Below, piece by piece: positions 41,747 to 51,404 of a DNA stretch of 64,000 bases. The stretch is taken from positions 22,378-86,377 of the forward strand of contig NZ_KK211354.1 in the NCBI RefSeq assembly GCF_000621845.1, written 5' to 3'. This stretch comes from Ruminococcus flavefaciens MA2007. Lineage in GTDB: Bacteria > Bacillota > Clostridia > Oscillospirales > Ruminococcaceae. Below the pieces are notes generated by a model. The model saw nothing but the letters and a program-made list of their open reading frames with translations. It did no database searches and was not told where the DNA came from. The position numbers and the translations under genes were made by a program. Position 1 is the stretch's first letter. Every line of letters starts with the position of its first letter.

Positions 41747-43438
41747 TTAGAATCTGAAATACATGAATGGATCGTCCATGCCTCTGTACATACAGTATAC
41801 AGCCGCACAGAATACCAGAATCAGCAGTATTGCTGTTAAAATGGAATGCTTTATCTTCTTGTAGACAGCCTCGGGTATCCTTGTGGAGAACAGGAGAGCC
41901 GCTGCGAAGTATTTCCAGTATTTCGTCCAGTAAAATGCGTAGTCCTTGTCCATAATGGCGAAAGTCTTCTGAGGCAGGAACGGGATAAGCCTTTTGAAGT
42001 ATATTCCCAGCTCATGGAAGTCCGTAATTGCGAATAACAGCCATGTTACGGGGATTATCACCAGCATATACAAGTGACCGAGGGGCTTTATCCTGTTCAG
42101 AGTCTTGCCTGTCCAGAATTTTTCCGTCATGATAATGATGAAGAGCACCAGTCCCCACAGTACGAAGTTCCAGCTTGCGCCGTGCCACAGACCTGTGAAC
42201 AGCCAAACAACAAGCATATTGAACACCATTCGTCCCTCGCCCTTGCGGTTTCCGCCGAGAGGGATATAGATGTAGTCCTTGAACCATGAGCCAAGAGTCA
42301 TATGCCAGCGGCGCCAGAATTCGGTCATAGTCAGCGACATATAAGGGTGGTCGAAATTCTTTGGAAGCTCGAAGCCCATTACCCTGCCCAGACCTATCGC
42401 CATGAGTGAATAGCCGCAGAAGTCGAAGTAGAGCTGGAATGAGTAAGCAAATATACCCAGCCATGCAAGCCTTGATGATATGCTCTCATAGCCTATCATG
42501 GAGATATCGCTCCACAGACCGCCTATCTGATTGGCGATAAGCACCTTGTAGCCCAGACCGATAGTAAAGGTCTTGAGACCGTCCTCGACCTGTGCAATGG
42601 TGTGGGTACGGCTTTTCAGTTCCTTTGCGACGTGGTCAAAGGTAACGATAGGACCTGCGATGAGCTGAGGGAACATAGTGATGTATGCGCCGTAGTTGAC
42701 GAGGTTCTTTTCGGCTTTAGCCTTGCCGCGGTATATGTCGATTATGTAGGATACGTTCTGGAATGTGTAGAAGCTGATACCGATAGGCAGGATTATATTT
42801 TTCAGCGTCAGGCTCTGGTGGAAGATATTGTTGATATTTTCCGTGCCGAAAGTCCAGTATTTGAAGAAGATAAGCCACCAGAAGTTGAAAACTATGCCAA
42901 AGAACAGCCAGAGCTTCTTAACGTAGCGGCTGTTCTCGATGAACTGCGCTACGATGAAGTTCAGAAGCACCGTCAGCAGGAAAAGCAGGATATACACGGG
43001 CTTTTTTACGCCGAAGCTGTAGAACAGGACGCTTCCTGTGAATATCACAAGGTTCTGATACTCTATCCTTGTGGAGGAGTAGGCGTGTGCAAGGAGAAAT
43101 CCCGTTGTCAGCAGGAATATCAGTACGGGTACGGGCTTGAAAAGTCCGTGGTCGTGGAACAGGACATAGCCTGCAACGGCGCTTGCCACGATTATTACGT
43201 CACATCGGTACCGCTTTTCGGGAGCTGTGCAGGACTCGAACAAAAGCCAGAACACAGCCGCCAAGTAGAGCGCAATGTTGAGAACGCTCGTCAGGTGCAG
43301 TACGCCGAAAACGGCGTAGCCTGCAATTATGCTCGATACGACTAAAACGATGTTTCTGTATTTTTTCTCAGACGCCGAATAGGCAATCAAAAAAACAGGC
43401 AGGAATATGAAAATAAATTCCAAGCTGCTGAAAACCAA
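41747..43438 (-). CDS. MBOAT family O-acyltransferase (AlgI type)
   Basis: About 563 residues with 12 or so hydrophobic helices. The MBOAT signatures are GISFYTFQNVSYIIDIYRG, the EFWRRWHMTLGSWFKDYIYIPLGG region and the catalytic His of TGLWHGASWNF. The preferred start is TTG 43438 (VFSSLEFIFIFLPVF, the usual family beginning), with GGGTGG 5 bases upstream; a GTG three codons earlier (43447) falls in that site. It is the first gene of the MBOAT-SGNH-kinase set. Confidence 0.88.
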   Translation of the reverse strand: MVFSSLEFIFIFLPVFLIAYSASEKKYRNIVLVVSSIIAGYAVFGVLHLTSVLNIALYLAAVFWLLFESCTAPEKRYRCDVIIVASAVAGYVLFHDHGLFKPVPVLIFLLTTGFLLAHAYSSTRIEYQNLVIFTGSVLFYSFGVKKPVYILLFLLTVLLNFIVAQFIENSRYVKKLWLFFGIVFNFWWLIFFKYWTFGTENINNIFHQSLTLKNIILPIGISFYTFQNVSYIIDIYRGKAKAEKNLVNYGAYITMFPQLIAGPIVTFDHVAKELKSRTHTIAQVEDGLKTFTIGLGYKVLIANQIGGLWSDISMIGYESISSRLAWLGIFAYSFQLYFDFCGYSLMAIGLGRVMGFELPKNFDHPYMSLTMTEFWRRWHMTLGSWFKDYIYIPLGGNRKGEGRMVFNMLVVWLFTGLWHGASWNFVLWGLVLFIIIMTEKFWTGKTLNRIKPLGHLYMLVIIPVTWLLFAITDFHELGIYFKRLIPFLPQKTFAIMDKDYAFYWTKYWKYFAAALLFSTRIPEAVYKKIKHSILTAILLILVFCAAVYCMYRGMDDPFMYFRF

Positions 43439-43537
43439 ATATACCACCCTTTAATTAATTCATTTATTATCAAAACGCAGAATGTCATAGTATGTATTAT
43501 CTGCGGAAAATAGCGTTATAAAAACTCATACATTACT

Positions 43538-43566
43538 ATTTTACACGTTTGATATATAAATGTCAA
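43538..43566 (-). promoter_or_regulatory. Sigma-A promoter of MBOAT operon
   Basis: TTGACA (43566-43561), 17-bp spacer, TAAAAT (43543-43538) on the minus strand, with a leader of about 95 bases. Confidence 0.7.
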
Positions 43567-43607
43567 TACCTTTGGAATAATGTAGCAATTTGCAGTAAAC
43601 AGCCGCT

Positions 43608-43796
43608 TTTTAGCGATTAGTTATTAGTGATTAGTGATTAGCAGAACTAAGAGCTGAGAACTAAGAATGTAGGGGCTGCCTTTGGCAGTCCGCGCCTAAC
43701 GAAATAACCCCGAATATCTATTTGTAGGGGCGCCGTTTCGGCGCCCGTGTGGATATTCGATGTGTTTGGGGCGGGCGACGGGACGTCGCCCCTACA
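43608..43796. repeat. Composite repeat: heptads, CTGCCTTTGGCAG arm and TGTAGGGG element
   Basis: Heptads (TTAGTGA-type, then the inverse AACTAAG-type) at 43612-43667, an arm GTAGGGGCTGCCTTTGGCAGTCCGCGCC at 43668-43696, a spacer, and a complete 74-bp TGTAGGGG...CCCCTACA element at 43723-43796. About 90 bp of it (43640-43730) is repeated nearly unchanged at 58210-58300. Confidence 0.8.
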
Positions 43797-43824
43797 AAAA
43801 AGGAACGCCGTTCTCGGCGTTCCT
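43795..43824 (-). terminator. Terminator of NSS transporter gene
   Basis: AGGAACGCCG/CGGCGTTCCT with a 4-base loop; TTTTTT on the minus strand overlaps the end of the repeat element. Confidence 0.8.
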
Positions 43825-43838
43825 TACGGGAATATATC

Positions 43839-45242
43839 TTAAATATCTGTTACAAATGGCGTAATAAGTATCATTATCATGCATATCGGGCATACTGCCT
43901 TTATCATTACGCTGTAGAGGAGCTTTGAGCGGAAGCGCTTTTCGCCGAACATGACCTCCTCCTCGATATATCTGGTCTTGACCGTATATCCCACAAGTAT
44001 GCAGGTGAGGAATGCAAGCACAGGCATCATAAGGTTGTTGGTGATAAAGTCGAAGAAATCAAGTATCTGCATACCAAAGACCTTTACGTCAGCCCATATG
44101 CTGTAGCCCATTACAGAGAGCATACCCATGATAAGGGTGAATACTATTACGATACAGCAGCTCTTTACACGGCTGAGCCTGAATTTCTCCATAACTACGG
44201 CAACTACTGTTTCCATAAGGGAAATGGACGAGGTGAGCGCAGCAAGTGCAACGAGAATGAAGAAGGCTGATCCGATGATACCGCCTGCCGGCATTTCTGA
44301 AAATACCTTTGGCAGAGTTATGAACATAAGTCCGGGACCTGCGTTGAGGGCGGAGCTGTCTCCGCCTGAGAATACGAATACCGCAGGTACGATGATAAGT
44401 CCTGCAAGGAAAGCAACGGCGGTATCGAATATCTCTATCTGACGGACTGAGCTTTCAAGGGAGTCCTCTTTTCTCATGTATGAGCCGTAGGTTATCATGA
44501 TGCCCATTGCTATTGACATCGAGTAGAACAGCTGTCCGCAGGCTGCCGCAATTGTTTGCAGTAGCTTTGGCAGTGTGAATCCCTCAAAATTGGGGAGCAG
44601 ATAGTATCTGAGTCCCTCTCCTGCGCCGTCAAGAGTTAGGGTGTATATTGCGATACCAACTATGAGCAGCAGAAGTACGGGCATGAGGAATTTGCTCACA
44701 AGCTCTATGCCCTTTTCAACGCCTATGAATACGGCTATTGAGGTCAGAAGCACAAATATTATGAAGAAAACAGCAGGCTGTCCCAGCTGACCGATGAAAT
44801 GCTCGAAGAATGTGAGCTTAACGTCAGGTGAGGAGCCTATGTATTCGGCTTCGGCAGCAGCCTTGCCGCCGTTTGTGAGGAATACTGTCATATATTTCAG
44901 TACCCAGCCGCCTATAACGCAGTAATAGGGGAGTATCAGCGCAGGGATAACAGCGGCGAGGACTCCGAGGAATGAGAAGCGCTTGTCCACTGTCTTGTAT
45001 GCGCCGATAACGCTTTTGCCTGTGCGCCTGCCGATAGCAATTTCGGTTAGCATAAGGGTGAAGCCGAAAGTCAATGCAAATATGAGATATACCAGCAGGA
45101 AGAAGCCGCCGCCGTATTTTGCGGCAAGATAGGGGAATCTCCAGATATTGCCCAGACCTACCGCAGAGCCTGCCGCGGCAAGTATGAAGCCTATTTTTGA
45201 ACCAAATCCGCCTCGCTCGGAGACTTTTTTCGTATCATTCAT
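43839..45242 (-). CDS. Neurotransmitter:sodium symporter (NSS) family transporter
   Basis: A 467-residue protein with about 11-12 helices and the NSS signature at the start (SKIGFILAAAGSAVGLGNIWRFPYL, including the Na+ site of TM1). It imports amino acids or related amines with Na+; the substrate is not predictable. Start 45242 (MNDTKK) has GAAAGGAC upstream; the frame continues 27 codons without a good site. Confidence 0.9.
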   Translation of the reverse strand: MNDTKKVSERGGFGSKIGFILAAAGSAVGLGNIWRFPYLAAKYGGGFFLLVYLIFALTFGFTLMLTEIAIGRRTGKSVIGAYKTVDKRFSFLGVLAAVIPALILPYYCVIGGWVLKYMTVFLTNGGKAAAEAEYIGSSPDVKLTFFEHFIGQLGQPAVFFIIFVLLTSIAVFIGVEKGIELVSKFLMPVLLLLIVGIAIYTLTLDGAGEGLRYYLLPNFEGFTLPKLLQTIAAACGQLFYSMSIAMGIMITYGSYMRKEDSLESSVRQIEIFDTAVAFLAGLIIVPAVFVFSGGDSSALNAGPGLMFITLPKVFSEMPAGGIIGSAFFILVALAALTSSISLMETVVAVVMEKFRLSRVKSCCIVIVFTLIMGMLSVMGYSIWADVKVFGMQILDFFDFITNNLMMPVLAFLTCILVGYTVKTRYIEEEVMFGEKRFRSKLLYSVMIKAVCPICMIMILITPFVTDI

Positions 45243-45338
45243 GTGAATATGTCCTTTCATTTTGTCGTAATAATGCAATACAAGTATAATTATAGCATTA
45301 GTAATAGGAAAAATCAATATCAAGTCCTGAATAACATC

Positions 45339-45373
45339 AAAAAAAGAAAAAGGAACGGCGAAATGCCGTTCCT
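45339..45373 (-). terminator. Terminator of M16-lgt-folD operon
   Basis: AGGAACGGC/GCCGTTCCT with a 5-base loop, TTTTTCTTTTTTT on the minus strand. Confidence 0.75.
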
Positions 45374-45375
45374 AA

Positions 45376-45403
45376 ACGGGGCGATGTGGGCATCGCCCCC
45401 TAC
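45376..45403. repeat. GGGCGATGTGGGCATCGCCCCCTACTA arm
   Basis: A right-arm copy of the TGTAGGGG family, in the 3' region of folD; next to it is a run of TACTACTC-like repeats. Confidence 0.55.
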
Positions 45404-45434
45404 TAATTACTACTCTCTACTTACTACTCACTAC

Positions 45435-46292
45435 TCACTCAATACCTGCCTGCTGTTTTGCAGCTGTGAGGGTGTTCTTCATAAGCATTGCGATAGTCAT
45501 AGGACCTACGCCGCCGGGTACGGGAGTGATGAAGGAAGCCTTCTTCTCAGCGGACTCGAACTCAACGTCGCCGCAGAGCTTGCCGTTGTCAAGACGGTTC
45601 ATGCCAACGTCGATAACTACAGCGCCTTCCTTAATCATGTCGCCTGTAACGAAGTTAGCGCGTCCGATAGCAACTACGAGGATATCAGCGCCGAGGCATA
45701 CCTCCTTGAGGTTCTTGGTCTTGGAGTGGCAGATAGTAACTGTGCCGTTCTTCTGGAGAAGCAGCATAGCCTGAGGCTTGCCGACGATATTGCTTCTGCC
45801 GATAACTACGCACTGCTTGCCTGTGATATCTGTGCCTGTGCTCTCGATAAGGCGCATAACGCCTGCGGGAGTACATGGCAGGAATGAATACTCGCCTATC
45901 ATTATCTTTCCCACGTTGATAGGGTGGAAAGCGTCAACGTCCTTATCAGGTGAGATAGCGTTGATAACAGCCTTTTCGTCGATGTGCTTCGGCAGAGGGA
46001 GCTGTACAAGAATACCGTTTACTCTGTCGTCGCGGTTAAGTACGTTTACAAGGTCGAGGAGCTGCTCCTGAGTGGTGTTCTCGTCGAGAGCGTACTCGAA
46101 TGACTGGAAGCCTACAGCTTCGCAAGCTTTTTTCTTGTTGTTTACGTAAACTCTTGAAGCAGGGTTGTTGCCTACGATAACTACCGCAAGACCAACTTTA
46201 AGTCCCTTTTCTTCCCTGAGCTTGGCTGTTTCCTCTGCAACTTCAGCCTTTACTGCTGCTGAAACTGCTTTTCCGTCGATTATCTGTCCCAT
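45435..46292 (-). CDS. folD: Methylenetetrahydrofolate dehydrogenase/cyclohydrolase
   Basis: A 285-residue protein with the FolD signatures [14 protein letters not shown] (catalytic Lys), [10 protein letters not shown] and [10 protein letters not shown], and the NADP site [11 protein letters not shown] and [13 protein letters not shown]. It converts 5,10-methylene-THF to 10-formyl-THF. It starts 2 bases after lgt stops and is the last gene of the operon. Confidence 0.96.
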   Translation of the reverse strand: MGQIIDGKAVSAAVKAEVAEETAKLREEKGLKVGLAVVIVGNNPASRVYVNNKKKACEAVGFQSFEYALDENTTQEQLLDLVNVLNRDDRVNGILVQLPLPKHIDEKAVINAISPDKDVDAFHPINVGKIMIGEYSFLPCTPAGVMRLIESTGTDITGKQCVVIGRSNIVGKPQAMLLLQKNGTVTICHSKTKNLKEVCLGADILVVAIGRANFVTGDMIKEGAVVIDVGMNRLDNGKLCGDVEFESAEKKASFITPVPGGVGPMTIAMLMKNTLTAAKQQAGIE

Positions 46293-46294
46293 TG

Positions 46295-47470
46295 TTATTT
46301 ATCCTCCTTGTTTTCATCGGACTTTTCGTCCTCTGTGTCATCATCTTTATTTTCAGAAGCCTCCGCAGGCTTTGCAGGAGCTTCGTCATCATCGTCGTCG
46401 AAGTCGTCGTCATCATCGTCAAAGTCCAGCTCTGACTCGTCGAAATCATCGTCGTCATCGTTAAGTATATCCAGCTCGTCGTCGTCAATGCCGTCTATCT
46501 TTGCGTCCTCGTGGGAGATACCCATTTTCTTGCGGCGTGATTCCTCGATGAGGTGGTGTGATTCCTCGGTATTTGCATAGAGCACCATGCTCTCGGGATC
46601 GCGCTTTTTCTTGGAGAAGAGCACTATCTGGAGTATCACTGAGGCTACGAAGATAACTGCGGAAAGAGCCTGCGAGATACGGATATTGCCCAGCATAAGG
46701 CTGTCTGTGCGGAGTCCCTCAACTACGAAGCGCTCTGCGCCGTACCATGCAAGGTACATGAGGAATATCTGTCCGTCGTACTTTCTGCGCTTTGACCAGA
46801 ATGAGAGTATCACGAAGCCCAGCAGACACCATACTGATTCGTAGAAGAAGCAGGGGTGAACGGGCTTTTCCCAGAGCATTTCCAGACCGTTGTTGTACAT
46901 ATCGCCGCCCATTTGCATACCGTCGCTGATAGTGCGCTGGATAGTACCGCCTGTCATGCCGAGGAAGAAGTCGGTATTCGTACCGAATGCCTCCTGATTG
47001 AAGAAGTTGCCCCAGCGTCCGATGCCTTGCCCGATAAGGAAACCAAGTGCCGTGATATCAAGCATGGGGAGCATTTTGATCTTGCGTATCTTGCATATGG
47101 TAAGACCGATAAGCAGGGCTCCTATGATACCGCCGTAAATGGCGAGACCGCCCTGACGGGTGTTGATGATAGCTTTCAAGTCGCCCTTGTATTCGTCCCA
47201 GCGCATGAGCACGTAGTATATGCGCGCACCGATGATACCGCCGATAACTCCGCCGATAATGGCGTCAACAGTTCTGTCGGAGTCAAGTCCGAAGCGCTTC
47301 ATTCTTGGAAGAGCGTAGATAAGTGCAAGGATAAGTCCGAGTGTGATGATTATTCCGTACCACTGGATATCAAAGCCGAATACCGAGAATGCGGTAGGAT
47401 CAATATTGAATTTCCAGCCAAGTTCGGGAAATTGTATTTCGTGTGGTTCTAATAGTGTTTCTGTGGACAT
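46295..47470 (-). CDS. lgt: Prolipoprotein diacylglyceryl transferase with acidic C-terminal extension
   Basis: A 391-residue protein. Its first about 290 residues are a standard seven-helix Lgt with [14 protein letters not shown] and [13 protein letters not shown] containing the essential Arg. The final about 70 residues are nearly all Asp/Glu (with a run of DDDDD), ending in a Lys/Asp/Glu mix. Lgt is usually 260-300 residues. It attaches diacylglycerol to lipobox cysteines such as those of the three lipoproteins in this window. A GGAGG ribosome site fixes the start. Confidence 0.94.
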   Translation of the reverse strand: MSTETLLEPHEIQFPELGWKFNIDPTAFSVFGFDIQWYGIIITLGLILALIYALPRMKRFGLDSDRTVDAIIGGVIGGIIGARIYYVLMRWDEYKGDLKAIINTRQGGLAIYGGIIGALLIGLTICKIRKIKMLPMLDITALGFLIGQGIGRWGNFFNQEAFGTNTDFFLGMTGGTIQRTISDGMQMGGDMYNNGLEMLWEKPVHPCFFYESVWCLLGFVILSFWSKRRKYDGQIFLMYLAWYGAERFVVEGLRTDSLMLGNIRISQALSAVIFVASVILQIVLFSKKKRDPESMVLYANTEESHHLIEESRRKKMGISHEDAKIDGIDDDELDILNDDDDDFDESELDFDDDDDDFDDDDDEAPAKPAEASENKDDDTEDEKSDENKEDK

Positions 47471-47474
47471 TTGG

Positions 47475-48755
47475 TCAATCCTCCGTTTCTATTACTGACA
47501 GAACACATCTGTCACGGCGCAGCTGACTGCGCATAAAATCAATAACATCGCCGCAGGTGAGCTCCGACATTATGCTGATAGAGTCATAAGGTGAGACGTT
47601 CTCCATATAGGCGTTGAGCATAAGGCTTGCAACAGCCTCGACGTTGTTGAGCTCGCGGACCATTACGCCGTAGGCGGACTTCTTTACGCGCTGGAAGTCC
47701 TTTTCGTTTACGCCCTCGGCAATAAGGCGGTCTATCTCGGCGAATACAGCCTCGCGGATAAGCTCGGGCTTTTCGGCTTCGCCCGAGAATATCAGGGTGA
47801 AGTAGCCGTCACCGTAGAATACCTCGCAGTTGAAGGTGGAGTTTATCACCTCGTCCTTGAGGAGCCGCTCGCACATAGGCAGTGCAGGATCGGTGAGCAG
47901 GGACGATACTATAGAAGCCGCTGAAACTGCTTTGAGACGGTCAATGCCGCTTCTCGGAGCGCATTTGTATCCAAGATTGAAGATAGAAGCGCCTACGGGC
48001 TGTTTTTCCCGCGTTTCAGCTTCGACTATCTCATCGGGCTCGGGCGGAAATACTGATTCCAGTCCCTTGTCCGTGCAGGGTTTAAGGTATTCGTCGCATA
48101 TCTCAAGCACCTTGTCCGCACTGATGTTTCCTGCAATGGAAAGCACCATGTTATTGAGGTTATAGAATGTATCGTAGCACTTGTAAAGGAGGTCAGCGTC
48201 TATCTTTGCGATACTTTCCACAGTGCCTGCGATGTCTATTTTAACGGGGTGGGCGTGGTACATAGCTCTCAGCATATTGAAGAACACGCGCCATTCGGGG
48301 TTATCGTTGGTCATTTTTATCTCCTGACCGATGATACCCATTTCCTTGTCCACGTTTTCCTTGGTGAAGTATGGCTTCTGGACAAAATCCAGCAGTATTT
48401 TCAGATTCTCCTCGTAATTTCGGGAGCAGTTGAAAAGATAGCAGGTCTTGTCGAATGAAGTATAGGCGTTGCCCGAAGCTCCTGTTTTGGCGTAGAGCTC
48501 AAAAACTCCGCAGTCCTCGTTCTCGAAGAGCTTGTGCTCCAGAAAATGGGCGATACCCTCGGGAACAACGGTATAATCGTTGTCTGCGGCAGTCTTGAAC
48601 ATAGTGTTCACCGAGCCGTATTTTGTTCCGAAGAGGGCTTCAACGCCGCTGAATCCGTTCATTTCGCAGATATAGATATCAAGTCCGCTGGAGTGCTTTA
48701 CGTGGATACAGCTGTCGCCTGTACGGGCGCTGGTGAGAATTTCCTTTTTCATCAT
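47475..48755 (-). CDS. M16 zinc peptidase, YmfH-like (catalytic subunit)
   Basis: A 426-residue protein with the inverted zinc motif HxxEH in GIAHFLEHKLFE and the downstream Glu region (NVDKEMGIIGQEIKM). It overlaps the YmfF-like gene upstream by 4 bases (ATGA) and lies 4 bases before lgt. Pairs of an active and an inactive M16 protein usually form a heterodimer; in Bacillus the ymfFH pair sits near lipid and envelope genes. Substrates are unknown. Confidence 0.88.
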   Translation of the reverse strand: MMKKEILTSARTGDSCIHVKHSSGLDIYICEMNGFSGVEALFGTKYGSVNTMFKTAADNDYTVVPEGIAHFLEHKLFENEDCGVFELYAKTGASGNAYTSFDKTCYLFNCSRNYEENLKILLDFVQKPYFTKENVDKEMGIIGQEIKMTNDNPEWRVFFNMLRAMYHAHPVKIDIAGTVESIAKIDADLLYKCYDTFYNLNNMVLSIAGNISADKVLEICDEYLKPCTDKGLESVFPPEPDEIVEAETREKQPVGASIFNLGYKCAPRSGIDRLKAVSAASIVSSLLTDPALPMCERLLKDEVINSTFNCEVFYGDGYFTLIFSGEAEKPELIREAVFAEIDRLIAEGVNEKDFQRVKKSAYGVMVRELNNVEAVASLMLNAYMENVSPYDSISIMSELTCGDVIDFMRSQLRRDRCVLSVIETED

Positions 48756-50017
48756 TCCTGCACCTCCTTGTTGAGCATGAGGTAGATACTGTCAAGCTTC
48801 AGCGATTTTGCGGCTTCGACCATTCTTTCCTTGGTCACGCCGCGGAATCTGTTGAAGTGCTCCTCGGGGGTGTAGTAGTCGTTCTCAAAGAAGCAGTCCG
48901 CATACCATGTGATGTACGATGTGGGAGTGTCGCCCACCTGCGAAACTGCGTTATCCAGAGCCATAAGGGAGCCCTGTATCTCCATATCGGAGATATTGCC
49001 CTTCTTTATCTCTTCAAGCTGAGCAAGTATCTCAGTCTTGGCCTTTTCGATGTTCTTTCTCTCCACGCCGCAGTCAACGAAGAACGCTCCCTTTATGGAG
49101 ATAGAGCGGCTTGTGCAGTAGTAGCACAGGCTCAGCTTCTCGCGGACGTTGAGGAAAAGCTTTGAGAATGGCAGTTCGCCCAAGATTATGCTGACCATTT
49201 TCAGAGCGTATCTGTCGTCGGAATCGGTCTTGAAGTTCAGCACAGCCTTGCACTGGTTGACGTCGTATTCCTCGGAAACAGTCTCCACCTCGGCTTTGAG
49301 GGGACTGTGGCTGCGAATGCTGACATCTTTGGGAGCTCTTTCAATCTCAGCGAAGCTCTCGCGGAACATATCCGCGAACTTGTTATCCTCGTCGGGGGAT
49401 ACAAGATATATCTCGATTTTTGCGGTTTTCAGCAGCTCCTGATATGCTGCAAAGGCTTCCTCGGCAGTTGAGGAGAGCACAGCCTCCTTTGAGCCGTATT
49501 CCATAATTGCAGCAGGCTCGCCGCGGTAGGCTGTCTGGACGGCTCTTGTTATGGCGTAGCCGCGCTTCTGGTTGAATTCCGCGTTTATATTGTCAAGAAG
49601 GTCCTTTTTGACCATTGCAAAGGATTCGCTGTCATATGCTCCGTCCCTTACATTGGGAGCGAAAAGGCAGTCGTGAACGATAGATACCATTTCTCCGCTG
49701 ATATCCTCGCCGTCGATAGCGTATTTGTCGTCCAGCCACGAAGCGCTGAGACCGAGTATCTGTGCGTCGCCCTTTTTCTTGGCTATAGAGCCTACAGAAG
49801 CACCGTAAAGCTCCGAGAGCTTTTCGCTCATGGCTGCATAGGTCGGGTATCTGCTGTTTGATACTGCCAGCACTCCTGTGCCGAGATTATTGAGAGCGGC
49901 GGTCTTTTCGTCCGACTCTGTCAGAAAGTATACCGCAAGGACGCAGGATTTGAATTTGCTGTCCACCATGGACGTGAAGCCTATTCCCTTGCCAAGCTCT
50001 GACCTTTTGTATATCAT
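48752..50017 (-). CDS. M16 peptidase-like protein, YmfF-like (no zinc motif)
   Basis: A 421-residue protein homologous in layout to the partner but lacking HxxEH where expected (after LNNLGTGVLAVS). It keeps the C-terminal substrate-binding region (REKLSLCYYCTSRS). Start 50017 (MIYKRSEL) has GGAG about 10 bases upstream; an earlier in-frame ATG has none. An extended -10 (TGTGATATAAT, 50092-50081 on the minus strand) lies upstream without a clear -35. Confidence 0.85.
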   Translation of the reverse strand: MIYKRSELGKGIGFTSMVDSKFKSCVLAVYFLTESDEKTAALNNLGTGVLAVSNSRYPTYAAMSEKLSELYGASVGSIAKKKGDAQILGLSASWLDDKYAIDGEDISGEMVSIVHDCLFAPNVRDGAYDSESFAMVKKDLLDNINAEFNQKRGYAITRAVQTAYRGEPAAIMEYGSKEAVLSSTAEEAFAAYQELLKTAKIEIYLVSPDEDNKFADMFRESFAEIERAPKDVSIRSHSPLKAEVETVSEEYDVNQCKAVLNFKTDSDDRYALKMVSIILGELPFSKLFLNVREKLSLCYYCTSRSISIKGAFFVDCGVERKNIEKAKTEILAQLEEIKKGNISDMEIQGSLMALDNAVSQVGDTPTSYITWYADCFFENDYYTPEEHFNRFRGVTKERMVEAAKSLKLDSIYLMLNKEVQE

Positions 50018-50153
50018 ATGGCTTGTACTCCAATCATAAAACTGGTGCATGAACCTTGTACAGTTCTGCATATATAGTCTATTATATCACAGTTGAGAAT
50101 AAATTACCATAGTATTTTTGAATTTTTTTCAATAATTTAGATAGTAGAGCTAA

Positions 50154-50217
50154 GTAGGGGCGGATATTATCCGCCCGAGCCCTCAGCAGTTAGCTTTAGA
50201 GCTAAGAACTAAGATTA
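50154..50217. repeat. GGCGGATATTATCCGCC repeat plus heptads
   Basis: Arm AGTAGGGGCGGATATTATCCGCCC (50153-50177), followed by TTAG/CTAAG heptads to about 50217. The rest of the gene-free region 50018-50359 is AT-rich. Confidence 0.7.
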
Positions 50218-50288
50218 TATGTGGCACACATTATACAATATCATTATATGTATAAAGAGAGCAATTCTAAAATTAAACATAAAAATAC

Positions 50289-50318
50289 TTGATTTTTATT
50301 GCATAAAAGTGGTATAAT
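50289..50318 (+). promoter_or_regulatory. Sigma-A promoter of RING-type protein gene
   Basis: TTGATT (50289-50294), 18-bp spacer, TATAAT (50313-50318). Confidence 0.65.
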
Positions 50319-50359
50319 ATACTTTAAGATTTGTAACCATTTAAAAAGGGGGCTGAGAA

Positions 50360-51328
50360 ATGGATTATATCGGAGAGATATGTCCCGTATGCAGTAAAAG
50401 CTTTACTGCTGATGATGATATAGTTGTGTGTCCCGACTGCGGTACTCCGCACCACAGGGAATGCTATAAAACAGAGAATAAATGCGCCAATGCAGCCTTG
50501 CACGGAACAGGCGACAAATGGAAGCGCAGCAAGCATGACGAGAAGCTGTACAAGATATGTCCCGTATGCAGATTCCCCAACAGGGCTGCGGACGAGACCT
50601 GTCAGCGCTGCGGCAGCGCCCTTGCCGAGGCTACCAGCGATCCCTTTGAGAAAGCAGGGGAGAACGGTGAGCAGCCGCGCGATCCCTTTGCTGCATACAG
50701 CCGCGAGGAGCTTTTCGATCCTATAAAGTATCTCGGCTATGATCCCAACGAGGACATGGGCGGAGTTACCATGAAGGACGTTTCGGACTTCGTTGGTCCG
50801 AGCACTATATACTATGTGCCCAAGTTCAAGCAGATGCAGGAGAGCGGTGCAAGACCGTCATTCAATCTGTTCAGCCTGATATTCCCGTCACTGTTCTTCG
50901 CAAACAGAAAGATGTGGGGCTGGGCTATACTTGCCGCAACACTGGGCATAATTTTCAATCTTCCTGCAAATCTCCTTATGTATATCGAGGAGTACCCAAA
51001 GGATATAGCGAGCTTTATTGCTGACAAGCAGGATTTTTTAAAGACCATGAACGAGGTCTTTATGATCGCAGATATGGGAATAAGGGCTCTGTCGTGCCTT
51101 TTTGCAAACTGGCTGTATTTCAGGTTCGCCATGCGGTCAGTGAAAAGACTGAAGAGCAACGGCGCAGAAAGTGCCCGAATAAAGTCCGTAGGCGGCGTAA
51201 AGCCCATGAATATGGTGCTTATCCTGCTGATAAAGTACGGAATAGGACTTGTTGCGGTAATGTCGCTGTATGTTTTGTTTACAATGTTGACTACGATAAA
51301 CGATTTCAGTACGCTTTGTCTGTGGTAA
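50360..51328 (+). CDS. RING-like/zinc-ribbon membrane protein
   Basis: A 322-residue protein. Residues 8-36 form a prokaryotic RING-like module (CPVC-x10-CPDC-x2-PHHREC-x6-C). A zinc ribbon (CPVC ... CQRC) lies at about 68-87, then a polar linker, then a membrane domain with about 3-4 helices (about 170-310), which includes FSLIFPSLFFANRKMWGWAI as in DUF2628-type proteins. The cytoplasmic zinc domains probably bind a protein partner; ubiquitin-like activity should not be assumed. The following lipoprotein gene may be cotranscribed (76-base gap). Confidence 0.72.
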   Translation: MDYIGEICPVCSKSFTADDDIVVCPDCGTPHHRECYKTENKCANAALHGTGDKWKRSKHDEKLYKICPVCRFPNRAADETCQRCGSALAEATSDPFEKAGENGEQPRDPFAAYSREELFDPIKYLGYDPNEDMGGVTMKDVSDFVGPSTIYYVPKFKQMQESGARPSFNLFSLIFPSLFFANRKMWGWAILAATLGIIFNLPANLLMYIEEYPKDIASFIADKQDFLKTMNEVFMIADMGIRALSCLFANWLYFRFAMRSVKRLKSNGAESARIKSVGGVKPMNMVLILLIKYGIGLVAVMSLYVLFTMLTTINDFSTLCLW

Positions 51329-51404
51329 GTTCGGCTGTATAAGGGGAATGTCGGGCAAGACTTCGGAAAAGTCTGCTTTTACTGTGTAACAGGGGGGATC
51401 ACGA

